From positions 1-50,145 of IMG/VR virus record IMGVR_UViG_3300042564_004195: 50,145 bases of DNA; one strand, given 5' to 3'. The notes under the pieces were generated by a model, which worked only from the letters and a program-made list of their open reading frames with translations, did not search any database and was not told where the DNA came from. A program made the position numbers and the translations under genes. Positions 1 to 6,773 of the stretch are shown one piece after another (position 1 is the first letter of the stretch; each line of letters begins with the position of its first letter). This DNA is from a virus.

Positions 1-1
1 A

Positions 2-448
2 TTGGCTCGTCGTTATGTTAAAAAGAAAACAGTAATTGAATATTTTTTAGCAAATATACTTGCTGGAAATGAATGGGTTGGAAATATGACAGACGAAGCC
101 TATGTAGTTTGGACAGCCAAAATACAGCGACTACAATATGCATTTAAAGAAGAGATATCAACTTGTGCAAATCATATTGAAAATTTTGACTCATTGTTGC
201 AACCGCGTGGAGGACATGTACCACTGTATACTCTACATATGTCAGGTCAAGTTTCTTTAGAGACACTATGCATACTTGATATACTCTGCAACTATTCTTC
301 ACGTATTGTTAAAACGGTGACAGACCCCATGGGACTGATTTCATCTTTAACACATCGGATAAATAACTACAAGCCATTTATTCGTAACTTACCATTACAA
401 CAAAAAGCTTTTCAAGAAATTGTAATAAAAACATTTACAAAGCCTTGA
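2..448 (+). CDS. 59: gp59-like helicase loader (5' partial)
   Basis: This is the C-terminal part of a T4 gp59-like protein, which loads the replicative helicase gp41 onto gp32-coated forked DNA. The frame is open to the left edge, so the leading TTG is probably not the start and the N-terminal DNA-binding domain lies outside the window. From memory, the visible 148 residues match the C-terminal half of T4 gp59: a helix with NILAGNEWVGNMTDEA, corresponding to the NLVANQDAWIGDISDAD region, and later LHMSGQVSLETLCILDIL, corresponding to the SNIISFETFILLDSFL region. It stops at TGA 446-448, 70 bp before gp32. The 59-32 order is the same as in T4, where the two proteins bind each other. Identity is fairly secure despite low similarity, because two motifs and the gene order agree. 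Confidence 0.8.
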   Translation: MARRYVKKKTVIEYFLANILAGNEWVGNMTDEAYVVWTAKIQRLQYAFKEEISTCANHIENFDSLLQPRGGHVPLYTLHMSGQVSLETLCILDILCNYSSRIVKTVTDPMGLISSLTHRINNYKPFIRNLPLQQKAFQEIVIKTFTKP

Positions 449-461
449 AATATGTTATAAT
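434..461 (+). promoter_or_regulatory. Possible sigma70-type promoter for gp32
   Basis: TTTACA (434-439) and TATAAT (456-461) are separated by 16 bp and lie about 60 bp upstream of the gp32 ATG. This would give gp32 its own early or host-polymerase promoter, fitting its need early in replication. The -35 hexamer overlaps the end of gp59. No T4 MotA box is evident. AT-rich sequence makes chance matches likely. Confidence 0.4.
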
Positions 462-518
462 AGCCAAGTGGTTATATAACATCACACAATAACAATACAC
501 TGCAATACAAATAAACAT

Positions 519-1442
519 ATGTCATTTGATAAACTAAAACAAAATCGGGCAGCAAGCATCAATAAACTTGTTGAAGCTGCAGAAAAATTGAGTACACCAA
601 AAGCTTCATACGGAGACGATCGTATTTGGAGCCCAGTAGTTGATAAAGCTGGAAACGGTTATGCCGTGATTCGCTTTTTACCAGCTCTTGAAGGTGAAGA
701 TCTGCCATGGGTTCGCTTTTGGGATCATGGTTTTAAGGGACCAACTGGTCGTTGGTACATTGAAAATTCACTTACCAGTATTGGTCAACCTGACCCGGTA
801 AGTGAGATCAATAGCGTGCTTTGGAACAGCGGCAATGAAAAAGACAAAGAGATTGCTCGCGAGCGTAAGCGTCGTTTGCATTACGTCTCTAATATTCTTG
901 TGCTTAGTGACCCAGCAAATCCAGACAATGAAGGTAAAGTTTTCTTGTACAAATATGGCAAGAAAATCTTTGACAAGATTATGGATATTATGCAACCACA
1001 GTTTCAAGATGAGACTCCAATCAACCCATTTGATTTTTGGGCAGGTGCAAACTTCAAGTTGAAAATTCGCAACTTTGAAGGCTATCGTAACTATGATAAG
1101 TCTGAATTTGAAGGAGCCTCTGAACTTTTCAGCGGAGACGAAGCTAAGCTTGAGAAGATTTACAATTCGTTGTACTCATTAAAGGACTTTATTGATCCTG
1201 CAAACTATAAGTCGTATGCAGATCTTAAGCGCAAGCTTGTTGAAGTACTTGGAGCAGAGGCACTTGCCGGTTCTTCCACTGAACCAGAAAGCGTGAATGT
1301 CGCTGCCGCATCAGTCGGTAAGTCAGTTGAACCAGTACAAAGTTATAATAGTTCAGAATCAACATTTGCTGCGTCAAGCACTGATGACGATGACGATGAT
1401 GAGTCGCTTAGCTACTTTGCAAAGCTTGCTCAAGGTGGTTAA
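519..1442 (+). CDS. 32: gp32-like single-stranded DNA-binding protein
   Basis: Single-strand DNA-binding protein of the T4 gp32 family, 307 residues against 301 in T4. It coats ssDNA at replication forks and recruits replication and recombination proteins. It has a basic N-terminus, an OB-fold core with DKAGNGYAVIRFLP (about 42-55), DHGFK (about 69-73) and ANILV/DPANPDNEGKVF-like strands, and an acidic C-terminal tail with six consecutive Asp residues (about 289-294) of the kind that binds partner proteins. The T4 zinc site uses one His and three Cys. Here the His of the HGFK segment (about 70) is kept, but residues 83-100 contain no Cys (SLTSIGQPDPVSEIN), so the zinc site is absent. I recall other marine T4-like gp32 proteins having the same change. 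No Shine-Dalgarno precedes the ATG. A strong terminator follows. Confidence 0.93.
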   Translation: MSFDKLKQNRAASINKLVEAAEKLSTPKASYGDDRIWSPVVDKAGNGYAVIRFLPALEGEDLPWVRFWDHGFKGPTGRWYIENSLTSIGQPDPVSEINSVLWNSGNEKDKEIARERKRRLHYVSNILVLSDPANPDNEGKVFLYKYGKKIFDKIMDIMQPQFQDETPINPFDFWAGANFKLKIRNFEGYRNYDKSEFEGASELFSGDEAKLEKIYNSLYSLKDFIDPANYKSYADLKRKLVEVLGAEALAGSSTEPESVNVAAASVGKSVEPVQSYNSSESTFAASSTDDDDDDESLSYFAKLAQGG

Positions 1443-1460
1443 TGTTTAAAGATTAGAAAA

Positions 1461-1493
1461 AAACAGGGGGTAGATCTATTCTACCCCCTGTTT
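1461..1493. terminator. Perfect 13-bp hairpin terminator, probably bidirectional
   Basis: The arms AAACAGGGGGTAG (1461-1473) and CTACCCCCTGTTT (1481-1493) pair perfectly around a 7-nt loop. On the plus strand the stem ends in TTTG, closing gp32 transcription. On the minus strand it is followed by a run of seven T (complement of 1457-1463), an even better U-tract, so it can also stop leftward transcription from the tape measure operon after it has crossed the thioredoxin-like gene antisense. Confidence 0.85.
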
Positions 1494-1511
1494 GTATATA
1501 TACTACTAAAT

Positions 1512-1787
1512 ATGATCTTTCTAATAAAGGTATTTACATACTTAAATTGTACTGATTGTTTACGTCATCTAAAAACACTACGTGACTATTGTGAACGCAC
1601 TCCTACAAGTTTGCAAATAATTGATATTGACAAGGAAGAAAATATACCGCTTATATTTGAATATAAAATAGATGGCATACCGCACACAATATGCTATAAT
1701 ATACGTGGCGAAATTATGCATAGTTTTCCAGGAGTAAAAACTCCTGAAGAGTTTGACAATATTGTATATTATCGAACTGCAGATTAA
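1512..1787 (+). CDS. Small thioredoxin/glutaredoxin-fold protein
   Basis: A 91-residue protein with a thioredoxin-type layout: an N-terminal beta strand, then the redox motif C-T-D-C (residues 13-16) at the start of a helix, then a strand with IDIDKEE, and the GIPHT segment (55-59) whose Pro57 fits the cis-proline beside the active site. It resembles phage glutaredoxins that reduce ribonucleotide reductase or other disulfides; its partner here is unknown. It lies between the gp32 terminator and the oppositely transcribed tape measure gene, whose stop codon overlaps its own by 3 bp in antisense. No clear promoter or Shine-Dalgarno is seen. The fold is well supported, the substrate is not. Confidence 0.75.
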   Translation: MIFLIKVFTYLNCTDCLRHLKTLRDYCERTPTSLQIIDIDKEENIPLIFEYKIDGIPHTICYNIRGEIMHSFPGVKTPEEFDNIVYYRTAD

Positions 1788-3538
1788 TAACCCATTGCAC
1801 TGCCAGTTAGTATTGGCATCATTTGTGGCATATTATTATTTACATTGCTGCTACTAATATTATTAGTGTTGCCGCCATTATTGTTATTGACAACTATCGT
1901 TGGTGCTATATTTGCAACGTTGCCGGCAGTCGCTAGGGTGTTGCCAGTTGTTAATGGTGTTGCTTTGATGTTTGCTTTCCACTTAAAGTCTGAAGCAGCA
2001 TACTCATCCCATGAACCATAACCTGCAGCCATTGCCTTTTCAGTTTTAGACAGTTCGGTAAAATTATTTGTAGATGTAGCCTTTAATATTTTCTCAGATG
2101 ACGATGATGTAGCAGTTGCTAATTTTTCAGATGATGATGATGATGTAGCAGTTGCTAATTTTTCAGATGATGATGACTCTTTTTCTTTTGGAGAACTACT
2201 GTATGCATACTCGTAAATTTTTGGTGGTATTGCCTTGCGTACCCAATACTTCGGATTTGCCTTTGATAGATCTTCTTTCGGATCTGGCAATATTGCTCGT
2301 ATACTTGATTTGTAAAGTTCATTTATTGCATTTCCCATGTCACCTGCTATATCTCCTATTGCGCCACCAGCAGAAGAGAATAAATTTTCAACATCAGCAA
2401 AAATAGTTCTAAATAAATTTGGAAATACTTCTGTAAAAAGATTTTTGATCACATCAAAAATAAACACACTAATTTGTTTAATGATACCTGGTCCTTCAGT
2501 AATCAAATATTCTATAATTTTATAACCAAGTTTACTAATAAATACTGGAAGATCAAACAATAAAAATTTAAAACCATTTATAATAAGAGGAAATATTTCC
2601 ATTATTCCAGTAAGAAGAAGATTTCCTAAAGGTTTGACAATATTTTCCCAACTGTTTGTAAAATATTTTCCCAATTCATCAGTTAATTTATTAGCATCTA
2701 ATGAAAGAATAGCATCAAAAATAGTAAATAAACTTCTAAAATTATCTATAACTTGGTCAATGACTTGTTTTACAGTTGGTCCAAGGAGTGTTCCAAGTTT
2801 TTCAAGACCAAAAAGTTTTAAAATCCAACCTCCTATATCAGCAAGTACTTGTATCGTCGAAGCAAAAACACTATTAAAAAGACCAATTAATCCTTCTTCA
2901 ATTGCGCCCATAACTCCATCTTCTTTATATCCTTTAATTGCACCCATAATAGCACCAATAAGTCCAGTAACCACAGTTATTGCAAGTCCAATTGGGCCAG
3001 CCAATTTAGTAAGTTTACCAAAAATAGAAAATATTTTTGGCATTTTACTTAGCATATTCAATAAACCAGCTGGAAGAATTTTTGTACCTAATGTAGCAAA
3101 TATATTACCCAACCCCTTCAATAATCCACCCGCAAATGGTCCTCCCGCTGCAAATAAACCAGCTAATTTTCCAAATATTCCACCGGGGATTTCAATCTTA
3201 GAATTTTTAGCTGGTGCTGAACGTGTTTTATCTGGTTTTAAACCTCTAAGAGCATCAAGTAATTCGTCACGATTTTCACGCTCTTGTAATTTGTTTCCTT
3301 CTAACCGCTTTGCTAACACTACATTAGATCGTATTAATACATCAAATTTGCCTTTTAAATCGCCTGCTATGCCTACTAATTTATCTAAAAACGTAGGAAC
3401 CTCTGTAGTGTTTTCACGAGCAGCATTTGACGCAAGTGTAAAGTCATAGTTATCGATTGTATCAAGAATAAGATCTTGAGACAAATTAGAACTTTGTAAT
3501 TCTTTTACAACCTGGGCTAGTGACGATTCTGCGGTCAT
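1784..3538 (-). CDS. 29: Tail tape measure protein (T4 gp29 position)
   Basis: A 584-residue protein, almost the length of T4 gp29 (590), the tape measure that sets tail tube length and sits inside the hub and tube. Residues about 1-115 are helical and charged. About 118-400 form a Gly/Ala/Ile/Leu-rich hydrophobic stretch typical of tape measure proteins. From about 445 the chain becomes low complexity, with Ser-rich repeats of an SSSSEKLATAT unit and an Asn-rich end. Its ATG overlaps the TGA of the upstream short ORF (ATGA), so the genes are translationally coupled. Position directly after the gp26/gp51 pair is the classical chaperone-then-tape-measure order. If length tracks gp29, the tail should be near T4 length. 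Assignment rests on size, composition and position rather than clear gp29 similarity. Confidence 0.75.
   Translation of the reverse strand: MTAESSLAQVVKELQSSNLSQDLILDTIDNYDFTLASNAARENTTEVPTFLDKLVGIAGDLKGKFDVLIRSNVVLAKRLEGNKLQERENRDELLDALRGLKPDKTRSAPAKNSKIEIPGGIFGKLAGLFAAGGPFAGGLLKGLGNIFATLGTKILPAGLLNMLSKMPKIFSIFGKLTKLAGPIGLAITVVTGLIGAIMGAIKGYKEDGVMGAIEEGLIGLFNSVFASTIQVLADIGGWILKLFGLEKLGTLLGPTVKQVIDQVIDNFRSLFTIFDAILSLDANKLTDELGKYFTNSWENIVKPLGNLLLTGIMEIFPLIINGFKFLLFDLPVFISKLGYKIIEYLITEGPGIIKQISVFIFDVIKNLFTEVFPNLFRTIFADVENLFSSAGGAIGDIAGDMGNAINELYKSSIRAILPDPKEDLSKANPKYWVRKAIPPKIYEYAYSSSPKEKESSSSEKLATATSSSSSEKLATATSSSSEKILKATSTNNFTELSKTEKAMAAGYGSWDEYAASDFKWKANIKATPLTTGNTLATAGNVANIAPTIVVNNNNGGNTNNISSSNVNNNMPQMMPILTGSAMGY
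2094..2162 (-). repeat. Short tandem repeat in tape measure gene
   Basis: Two tandem units, 33 bp (2094-2126) and 36 bp (2127-2162), and the start of a third differ only in the number of GAT triplets. They encode repeats of S(4-5)-EKLATAT. The in-frame triplet variation suggests replication slippage in a tolerant linker. Confidence 0.8.
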
Positions 3539-3687
3539 TTTTTACGTTTTTCTTCTTCTTCTCTTATGTGTTTTATTAGCATTGCAATATAAATTTCCCT
3601 CTCCCATGGTATCATCGTGTCTAATTCAGTTAAACTATATTTGTGATGTTGCATGAGTGCAAAGTTTGTTTGATAGTAATTAGTCAA
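3535..3687 (-). CDS. gp51-position ORF, likely -1 frameshift extension of gp26
   Basis: A short reading frame between gp26 and the tape measure. From the gp26 frameshift site it is open for 58 codons (3711-3538) before the TGA at 3537-3535. The coordinates given start at a possible TTG (3687); the first in-frame ATG is at 3654. Neither has a Shine-Dalgarno. The protein contains NYYQTNFALMQHHKYSLTEL followed by a D-x-M-x-P-W-E-R-E-I-Y segment and a highly charged KHIREEEEKRKK end. Such a short helical domain with a P-W-E-R-E-I-Y-like core is what I associate with the small downstream partner of tail assembly chaperones. Its stop overlaps the tape measure ATG. By position it corresponds to T4 gp51, but T4 gp51 is longer and I do not claim homology. 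Most likely it is made as the C-terminus of a gp26 fusion. Confidence 0.7.
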   Translation of the reverse strand: MTNYYQTNFALMQHHKYSLTELDTMIPWEREIYIAMLIKHIREEEEKRKK

Positions 3688-3704
3688 CGATTCATGCGAG
3701 AGGG

Positions 3705-4415
3705 CTATTCGAAAAAAGCTTGTGTGCCTACAAGTGTAATATCATTGTCAGTCTTACAACCAGTACAATTAAATTTTACACTATGTTGTAGTTTAGGAGA
3801 GTTTGATATATACTCTTCAATTTTATTAAGTTGAGCTCGGCTTAAGCTGTTAACAAATGTTAGCAACTCTTCGCGAGACGACTGTGCTGAGGGATACACT
3901 CCACTGTCATCAAAGATTGAATCAATTGAAGCAATAAGCATATTTGTTATTGTGTCCATATCAACTTCAGATGTGCTTATAATCGTTGACATATCATTTA
4001 CACGTATATGTCTTAGAACCACACCAATTTTATCAGTTAACATAATTTTGTTGCTAATTTCTTTAACTGGCCACGTTACTTCAATATCATCAATATTAAC
4101 AGACACCTCGTTGTAAGTTTCACAATGATCGCACTTACATTTGATATTGCTAACTTCACCTACGCTCTTTGCTCGTAACTTTAAGAAAATATACTCTAAG
4201 TCAAACGAAGTCAAATCGTTTGGGTCAACGACACCGAATGTACAGGCTCGTATAATGTCTTTAATCGCGGACATCATTTCTGATGAGCTGTTTGACTCCT
4301 GTGCGAGCAGCAATATTTTTTCTTCCTTTACAAGAAAAGGACGATATTCAATTGACTGTGATGTAGATGGTACAGTCAATACATATTTTGGGGATTCTAG
4401 GATTGGTAATGGCAT
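3705..4415 (-). CDS. 26: gp26-like baseplate hub / tail assembly protein
   Basis: A 236-residue protein of the T4 gp26 (T4_baseplate) family, needed for assembly of the baseplate hub and probably the equivalent of the tail assembly chaperone. The N-terminus PLPILESPKYVLTVPST and the FRPFLVKEEKILLLA-type segment (here RPFLVKEEKILLLAQE, about 25-40) are family hallmarks. Two Cys pairs, C95/C98 in KCDHC and C217/C220 in NCTGC, can form a four-Cys zinc site. The zero-frame product ends QAFFE-stop, immediately after a slippery heptamer. An AATAAATA late-type element lies 10 nt upstream of the ATG. It follows the tail tube-like gene and precedes the tape measure, the normal place for chaperones. 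Confidence 0.85.
   Translation of the reverse strand: MPLPILESPKYVLTVPSTSQSIEYRPFLVKEEKILLLAQESNSSSEMMSAIKDIIRACTFGVVDPNDLTSFDLEYIFLKLRAKSVGEVSNIKCKCDHCETYNEVSVNIDDIEVTWPVKEISNKIMLTDKIGVVLRHIRVNDMSTIISTSEVDMDTITNMLIASIDSIFDDSGVYPSAQSSREELLTFVNSLSRAQLNKIEEYISNSPKLQHSVKFNCTGCKTDNDITLVGTQAFFE
3711..3717 (-). promoter_or_regulatory. Candidate -1 ribosomal frameshift heptamer
   Basis: Read on the minus strand, the end of gp26 is GCT TTT TTC GAA TAG. The heptamer T TTT TTC (3717-3711) fits the X XXY YYZ slippery pattern in the zero frame, one codon before the stop. A -1 slip continues with CGA into the 58-codon frame that ends at the tape measure start, giving a protein of about 293 residues. A 6-bp pairing, GCATGA with TCATGC (3698-3693 with 3655-3650), could form a weak downstream structure; no strong pseudoknot was identified by eye. 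Confidence 0.65.
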
Positions 4416-4425
4416 AATATAATGT

Positions 4426-4433
4426 TATTTATT
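4426..4433 (-). promoter_or_regulatory. AATAAATA late-type promoter element for gp26
   Basis: AATAAATA on the minus strand, 10 nt before the gp26 ATG (4415). It differs from the T4 late promoter consensus TATAAATA at the first base. Confidence 0.45.
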
Positions 4434-4439
4434 GTTTAA

Positions 4440-4967
4440 TTAACGTATGATATCTAATTTATCATATGTAAATACTACAGATATTTTTTGTATTGTTGAT
4501 TCAGCATTATTATCTAGTTCAATAGAATTCAAAGTTATTGGATATGCGTTTTGCAATTTAACATTTTGAATTTCTTTATCGCTTTCATTTAATTGTCTTA
4601 TTGTGATATCAGTCTTGTAAGTTTGGTGATCTTTAGCGAGTAGATAGGAATCAATGTTTATTATTTTTTTCATCCATTCATCTATCGCCTTTTTAATGGC
4701 GTTATTATTAGTTGAAATAAATGTCATTGTTACATCATCTTCAATATAACCGGTTGGTATTTTTAATGGACGACGAGTGCCTATATCATAGTCTAATGTT
4801 GTAATTTGTTTTCCAGGTATATTAACAGACTCACATAAAAATGAAATATCCCTTGATACAGATGATGAACCAGGTAAACTAGCAAATGTTACTGAAAATC
4901 TATTTGGACGCGCTAAGCCCCCATTTCGCATTATTGCAGATTTAAAATCATTTATTGAAGATGACAT
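4440..4967 (-). CDS. Tail tube protein of the gp19 family
   Basis: A 175-residue protein resembling T4 gp19, the 163-residue inner tube subunit. Visible family features are an N-terminal helix followed by NRFSVTFASLPG, a RDISFLCESVNIPGKQI segment, and RRPLKIPTGYIEDDVTMTF, where R-x-P-T-G is typical of tube proteins, then a C-terminal strand with KISVVFTYDKLDIIR. It could be the major tube subunit or a tube-initiator paralogue in the baseplate; copy number cannot be read from sequence. It lies 3 bp from the stop of the upstream gene with no promoter of its own, so it is probably expressed from the promoter at 5561-5568. Confidence 0.78.
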   Translation of the reverse strand: MSSSINDFKSAIMRNGGLARPNRFSVTFASLPGSSSVSRDISFLCESVNIPGKQITTLDYDIGTRRPLKIPTGYIEDDVTMTFISTNNNAIKKAIDEWMKKIINIDSYLLAKDHQTYKTDITIRQLNESDKEIQNVKLQNAYPITLNSIELDNNAESTIQKISVVFTYDKLDIIR

Positions 4968-4970
4968 AAG

Positions 4971-5555
4971 TTAGATTAGTGTACGTGTTTTTTGCCAGAT
5001 TGAGGCATTCTTTTGGCCAACGAAAGAATCAGTTGGTAAAAAGAGTGCAGTTTCCCATTCCTTTGGAAGTACTTCAACTGTTTTAGAAGTGACGTGTGCA
5101 TATAAATAGTGTTTAAAACATGGAGCGTATGCACGCAATTTTGATGTGCCATTTAGTAAATCATATGATAGTTTAAACCGTGTAGTTTCATCTAATTTAT
5201 TGTTGTTCATATAATCCATCAGGCGATCAAAAAATATTGCGCGTTGACGAGGCGGAAGATAGTGTAGATTCAATCCATAGAATCCTTTTTTTGCTGGGCC
5301 TACCATGAGTATAAGTGGAAATCTATCATAATACGGCAGCGTCTCTTTGTATTTTGGATCATATAAAAACATAAACATACGACCAATAAGAGGTCTGTTT
5401 CTTACTGCCAATGAGTCGTCGTTTAATACTTTTGATGGAGATACATTTGAGAGTGTACGTATTTTACGATAAAACCATTCTCTGGATTCTTTTGTACGAG
5501 GTAAGAATCCAGTTTTTTCTGCATCAGACTGAATTTTAGAAAAAAGAGACGGCAT
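4971..5555 (-). CDS. Conserved T4-like virion protein, role unknown
   Basis: A 194-residue protein. I recognise the type from marine T4-like phages by the segment YDPKYKETLPYYDRFPLI, followed by GFYGLNLHYLPPRQRAIFFD and a C-terminal EWETALFLPTDSF block, but I cannot assign a T4 gene number. It lies between gp4 and the tail tube gene. Head-completion or DNA-end-protection roles (T4 gene 2 neighbours gene 4) are possible but not shown by the sequence. A TATAAATA element lies 5 nt before its ATG, so this gene and the tube gene downstream can be transcribed late. Confidence 0.7.
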   Translation of the reverse strand: MPSLFSKIQSDAEKTGFLPRTKESREWFYRKIRTLSNVSPSKVLNDDSLAVRNRPLIGRMFMFLYDPKYKETLPYYDRFPLILMVGPAKKGFYGLNLHYLPPRQRAIFFDRLMDYMNNNKLDETTRFKLSYDLLNGTSKLRAYAPCFKHYLYAHVTSKTVEVLPKEWETALFLPTDSFVGQKNASIWQKTRTLI

Positions 5556-5560
5556 ATATC

Positions 5561-5568
5561 TATTTATA
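5561..5568 (-). promoter_or_regulatory. TATAAATA late promoter element (-)
   Basis: Exact T4 late consensus on the minus strand, with 5 nt (GATAT) between it and the ATG at 5555. With T4 geometry the transcript would start at or next to the start codon. Confidence 0.65.
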
Positions 5569-5576
5569 ATGTAGAT

Positions 5577-6032
5577 TTATGTCAATAATTTTATACCAAG
5601 TCCCTTTATGGTATCTTCTGTCCATACTTCAAAAATCCAACCACGATCTGCACAATACTCGTTTGCAGCTGACCATTTGGATTGATTTTTTACATATGTA
5701 AGCACTTCAGTAATGTATGCCTTTGTTTTTCGAGTGCGCACCTTTGGTTCCTGAGTTTGCTTCTTCGGCTTTATCTCGATGAGATATGTTTGACCAGTTT
5801 TAAATTGTATTTTTAAGTCTACGAAATATCGATGTAATTTATTATCAGTTTTACATCGATAGGGCACAATTGTTTCTTCACTGCTCCATTTCACAACGTT
5901 AGCATTCTCATCACACCATTTAAATACTTGACGTTCCCAAAGTGATCGGTAACATATTGCAGTATAGTCACCGTCATATTTTCCTGGATGTATTGGCCGA
6001 TACTTACCACTATAATACTGCCCACGTTTCAT
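5577..6032 (-). CDS. 4: gp4-like head completion protein, TnsA-like nuclease fold
   Basis: A 151-residue protein, the same length as T4 gp4 (150), which completes the head portal vertex before tail joining. The start MKRGQYYSGKYRP at 6032 was chosen over the longer upstream frame because it matches the family N-terminus (G-x-Y-Y-S-G-K-F/Y) and is preceded by a late-type element. Other family features are YRSLWERQVFKWCDENANVVKWSSEE, HRYFVDLKIQF, and E-I-K-P-K-K. The E...D...E-x-K pattern (WERQ; FVDLK; IEIKPK) is that of a PD-(D/E)xK TnsA-like nuclease fold. Its ATG is only 12 bp from the ATG of the divergent plus-strand gene. Confidence 0.9.
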   Translation of the reverse strand: MKRGQYYSGKYRPIHPGKYDGDYTAICYRSLWERQVFKWCDENANVVKWSSEETIVPYRCKTDNKLHRYFVDLKIQFKTGQTYLIEIKPKKQTQEPKVRTRKTKAYITEVLTYVKNQSKWSAANEYCADRGWIFEVWTEDTIKGLGIKLLT

Positions 6033-6045
6033 ATAAATACTTATA
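6032..6045. promoter_or_regulatory. Overlapping divergent late promoters
   Basis: The 14-bp sequence TATAAATACTTATA holds TATAAATA on the plus strand (6032-6039), 5 nt before the ATG at 6045, and TATAAGTA on the minus strand (6045-6038), 5 nt before the ATG at 6032. Both start codons sit at the same distance from their element, and the intergenic gap is 12 bp. Confidence 0.65.
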
Positions 6046-6770
6046 TGGCACTTAATTTTCCAGAAGACGCAAACACAAAACGTCCATACGTGTTTTTTCA
6101 GTGCACCGCACGAAACAGCCAAGTTATAGCACTGCCGATTCCAGGATCGCTACAGTTTAGTGATGGTGCTACATACAACAATACTGAGCTCGGATTTTTA
6201 GGGGGTAGTTTAGCTAATATTGCATCAACAGTGTCTAGTCAGGGTCTTAGTGGTGAATCAGTAAAAAGTGCACTGGCTAATGAATTTTTAAATAAAAAAT
6301 CTGAATATAGTGGAGCATCGATAGGTACTTTAGTACAAGGGATAACTACAATGACTGGAGCAAATGAAGGCTTACAAAGCGCAATAAGTATAGGCACTGG
6401 AACAACGGTAAATAAAAATATAACAACTGAATTTACATCTACAAATACACGCGTATTTTCATTTCAGTTTCAACTCATACCACGAACATCTAGTGAAAGT
6501 ACTAAAATAAAAAATATAGTAAAGACCTTTAGAGAAGGATTATATCCAGAATCAATTGGTTTTCAATTAAAATATCCCCCAAAATGGAAAATAAGATTTC
6601 CACAAAACAGCCATTTACCAAAGATTGGAGAGACATATTTAACTGAAGTAAATACTACATACAATGGATCTACAAATATGTGGAGAGATGACGGTTCGCC
6701 GCTTGAAACAACTATACAGGTGTCCTTTATGGAAACAAAGGCGTATACATACGACACAATACCTAAATAA
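6045..6770 (+). CDS. gp48/gp54-like tail tube initiator or cap of the baseplate
   Basis: A 241-residue protein. The start at ATG 6045 (MALNFPEDANTKRP) is preferred to the longer frame because of the TATAAATA element 5 nt upstream. The C-terminal half has FTSTNTRVFSFQFQLIPRTS, then KNIVKTFREGLYPES and KYPPKWKIRFPQ, the pattern shared by T4 gp48 and gp54, which form the platform between the hub and the tail tube. It is shorter than gp48 (364) or gp54 (320). Only one such gene is present in the window. Residues about 50-115 are Ser/Gly/Ala-rich and probably flexible. It heads the plus-strand baseplate run and is followed 3 bp later by gp53. Confidence 0.75.
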   Translation: MALNFPEDANTKRPYVFFQCTARNSQVIALPIPGSLQFSDGATYNNTELGFLGGSLANIASTVSSQGLSGESVKSALANEFLNKKSEYSGASIGTLVQGITTMTGANEGLQSAISIGTGTTVNKNITTEFTSTNTRVFSFQFQLIPRTSSESTKIKNIVKTFREGLYPESIGFQLKYPPKWKIRFPQNSHLPKIGETYLTEVNTTYNGSTNMWRDDGSPLETTIQVSFMETKAYTYDTIPK

Positions 6771-6773
6771 TAT

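Noticed and set aside
2634-3449. Long plus-strand open frame antisense to the tape measure
   Set aside because: It is Pro/Asn/Ser-rich, as expected for the complement of a Gly/Ala/Ile-rich gene, and has no start context or family resemblance; the minus-strand tape measure explains the region.
3692-3703. ATG near the gp26 stop as a start for the short downstream gene
   Set aside because: This ATG (3695-3693) is in a third frame and stops after three codons, so it cannot start the short ORF.
5101-5108. TATAAATA on the plus strand inside the leftward gene at 4971-5555
   Set aside because: It would drive antisense transcription with no plus-strand gene nearby; probably chance in AT-rich sequence. 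It shows that the motif alone is not enough and that spacing to an ATG matters.
5988-6044. Upstream extension of the gp48/54-like frame
   Set aside because: It overlaps the divergent gp4 gene and its promoter; the ATG at 6045 has the expected late element.
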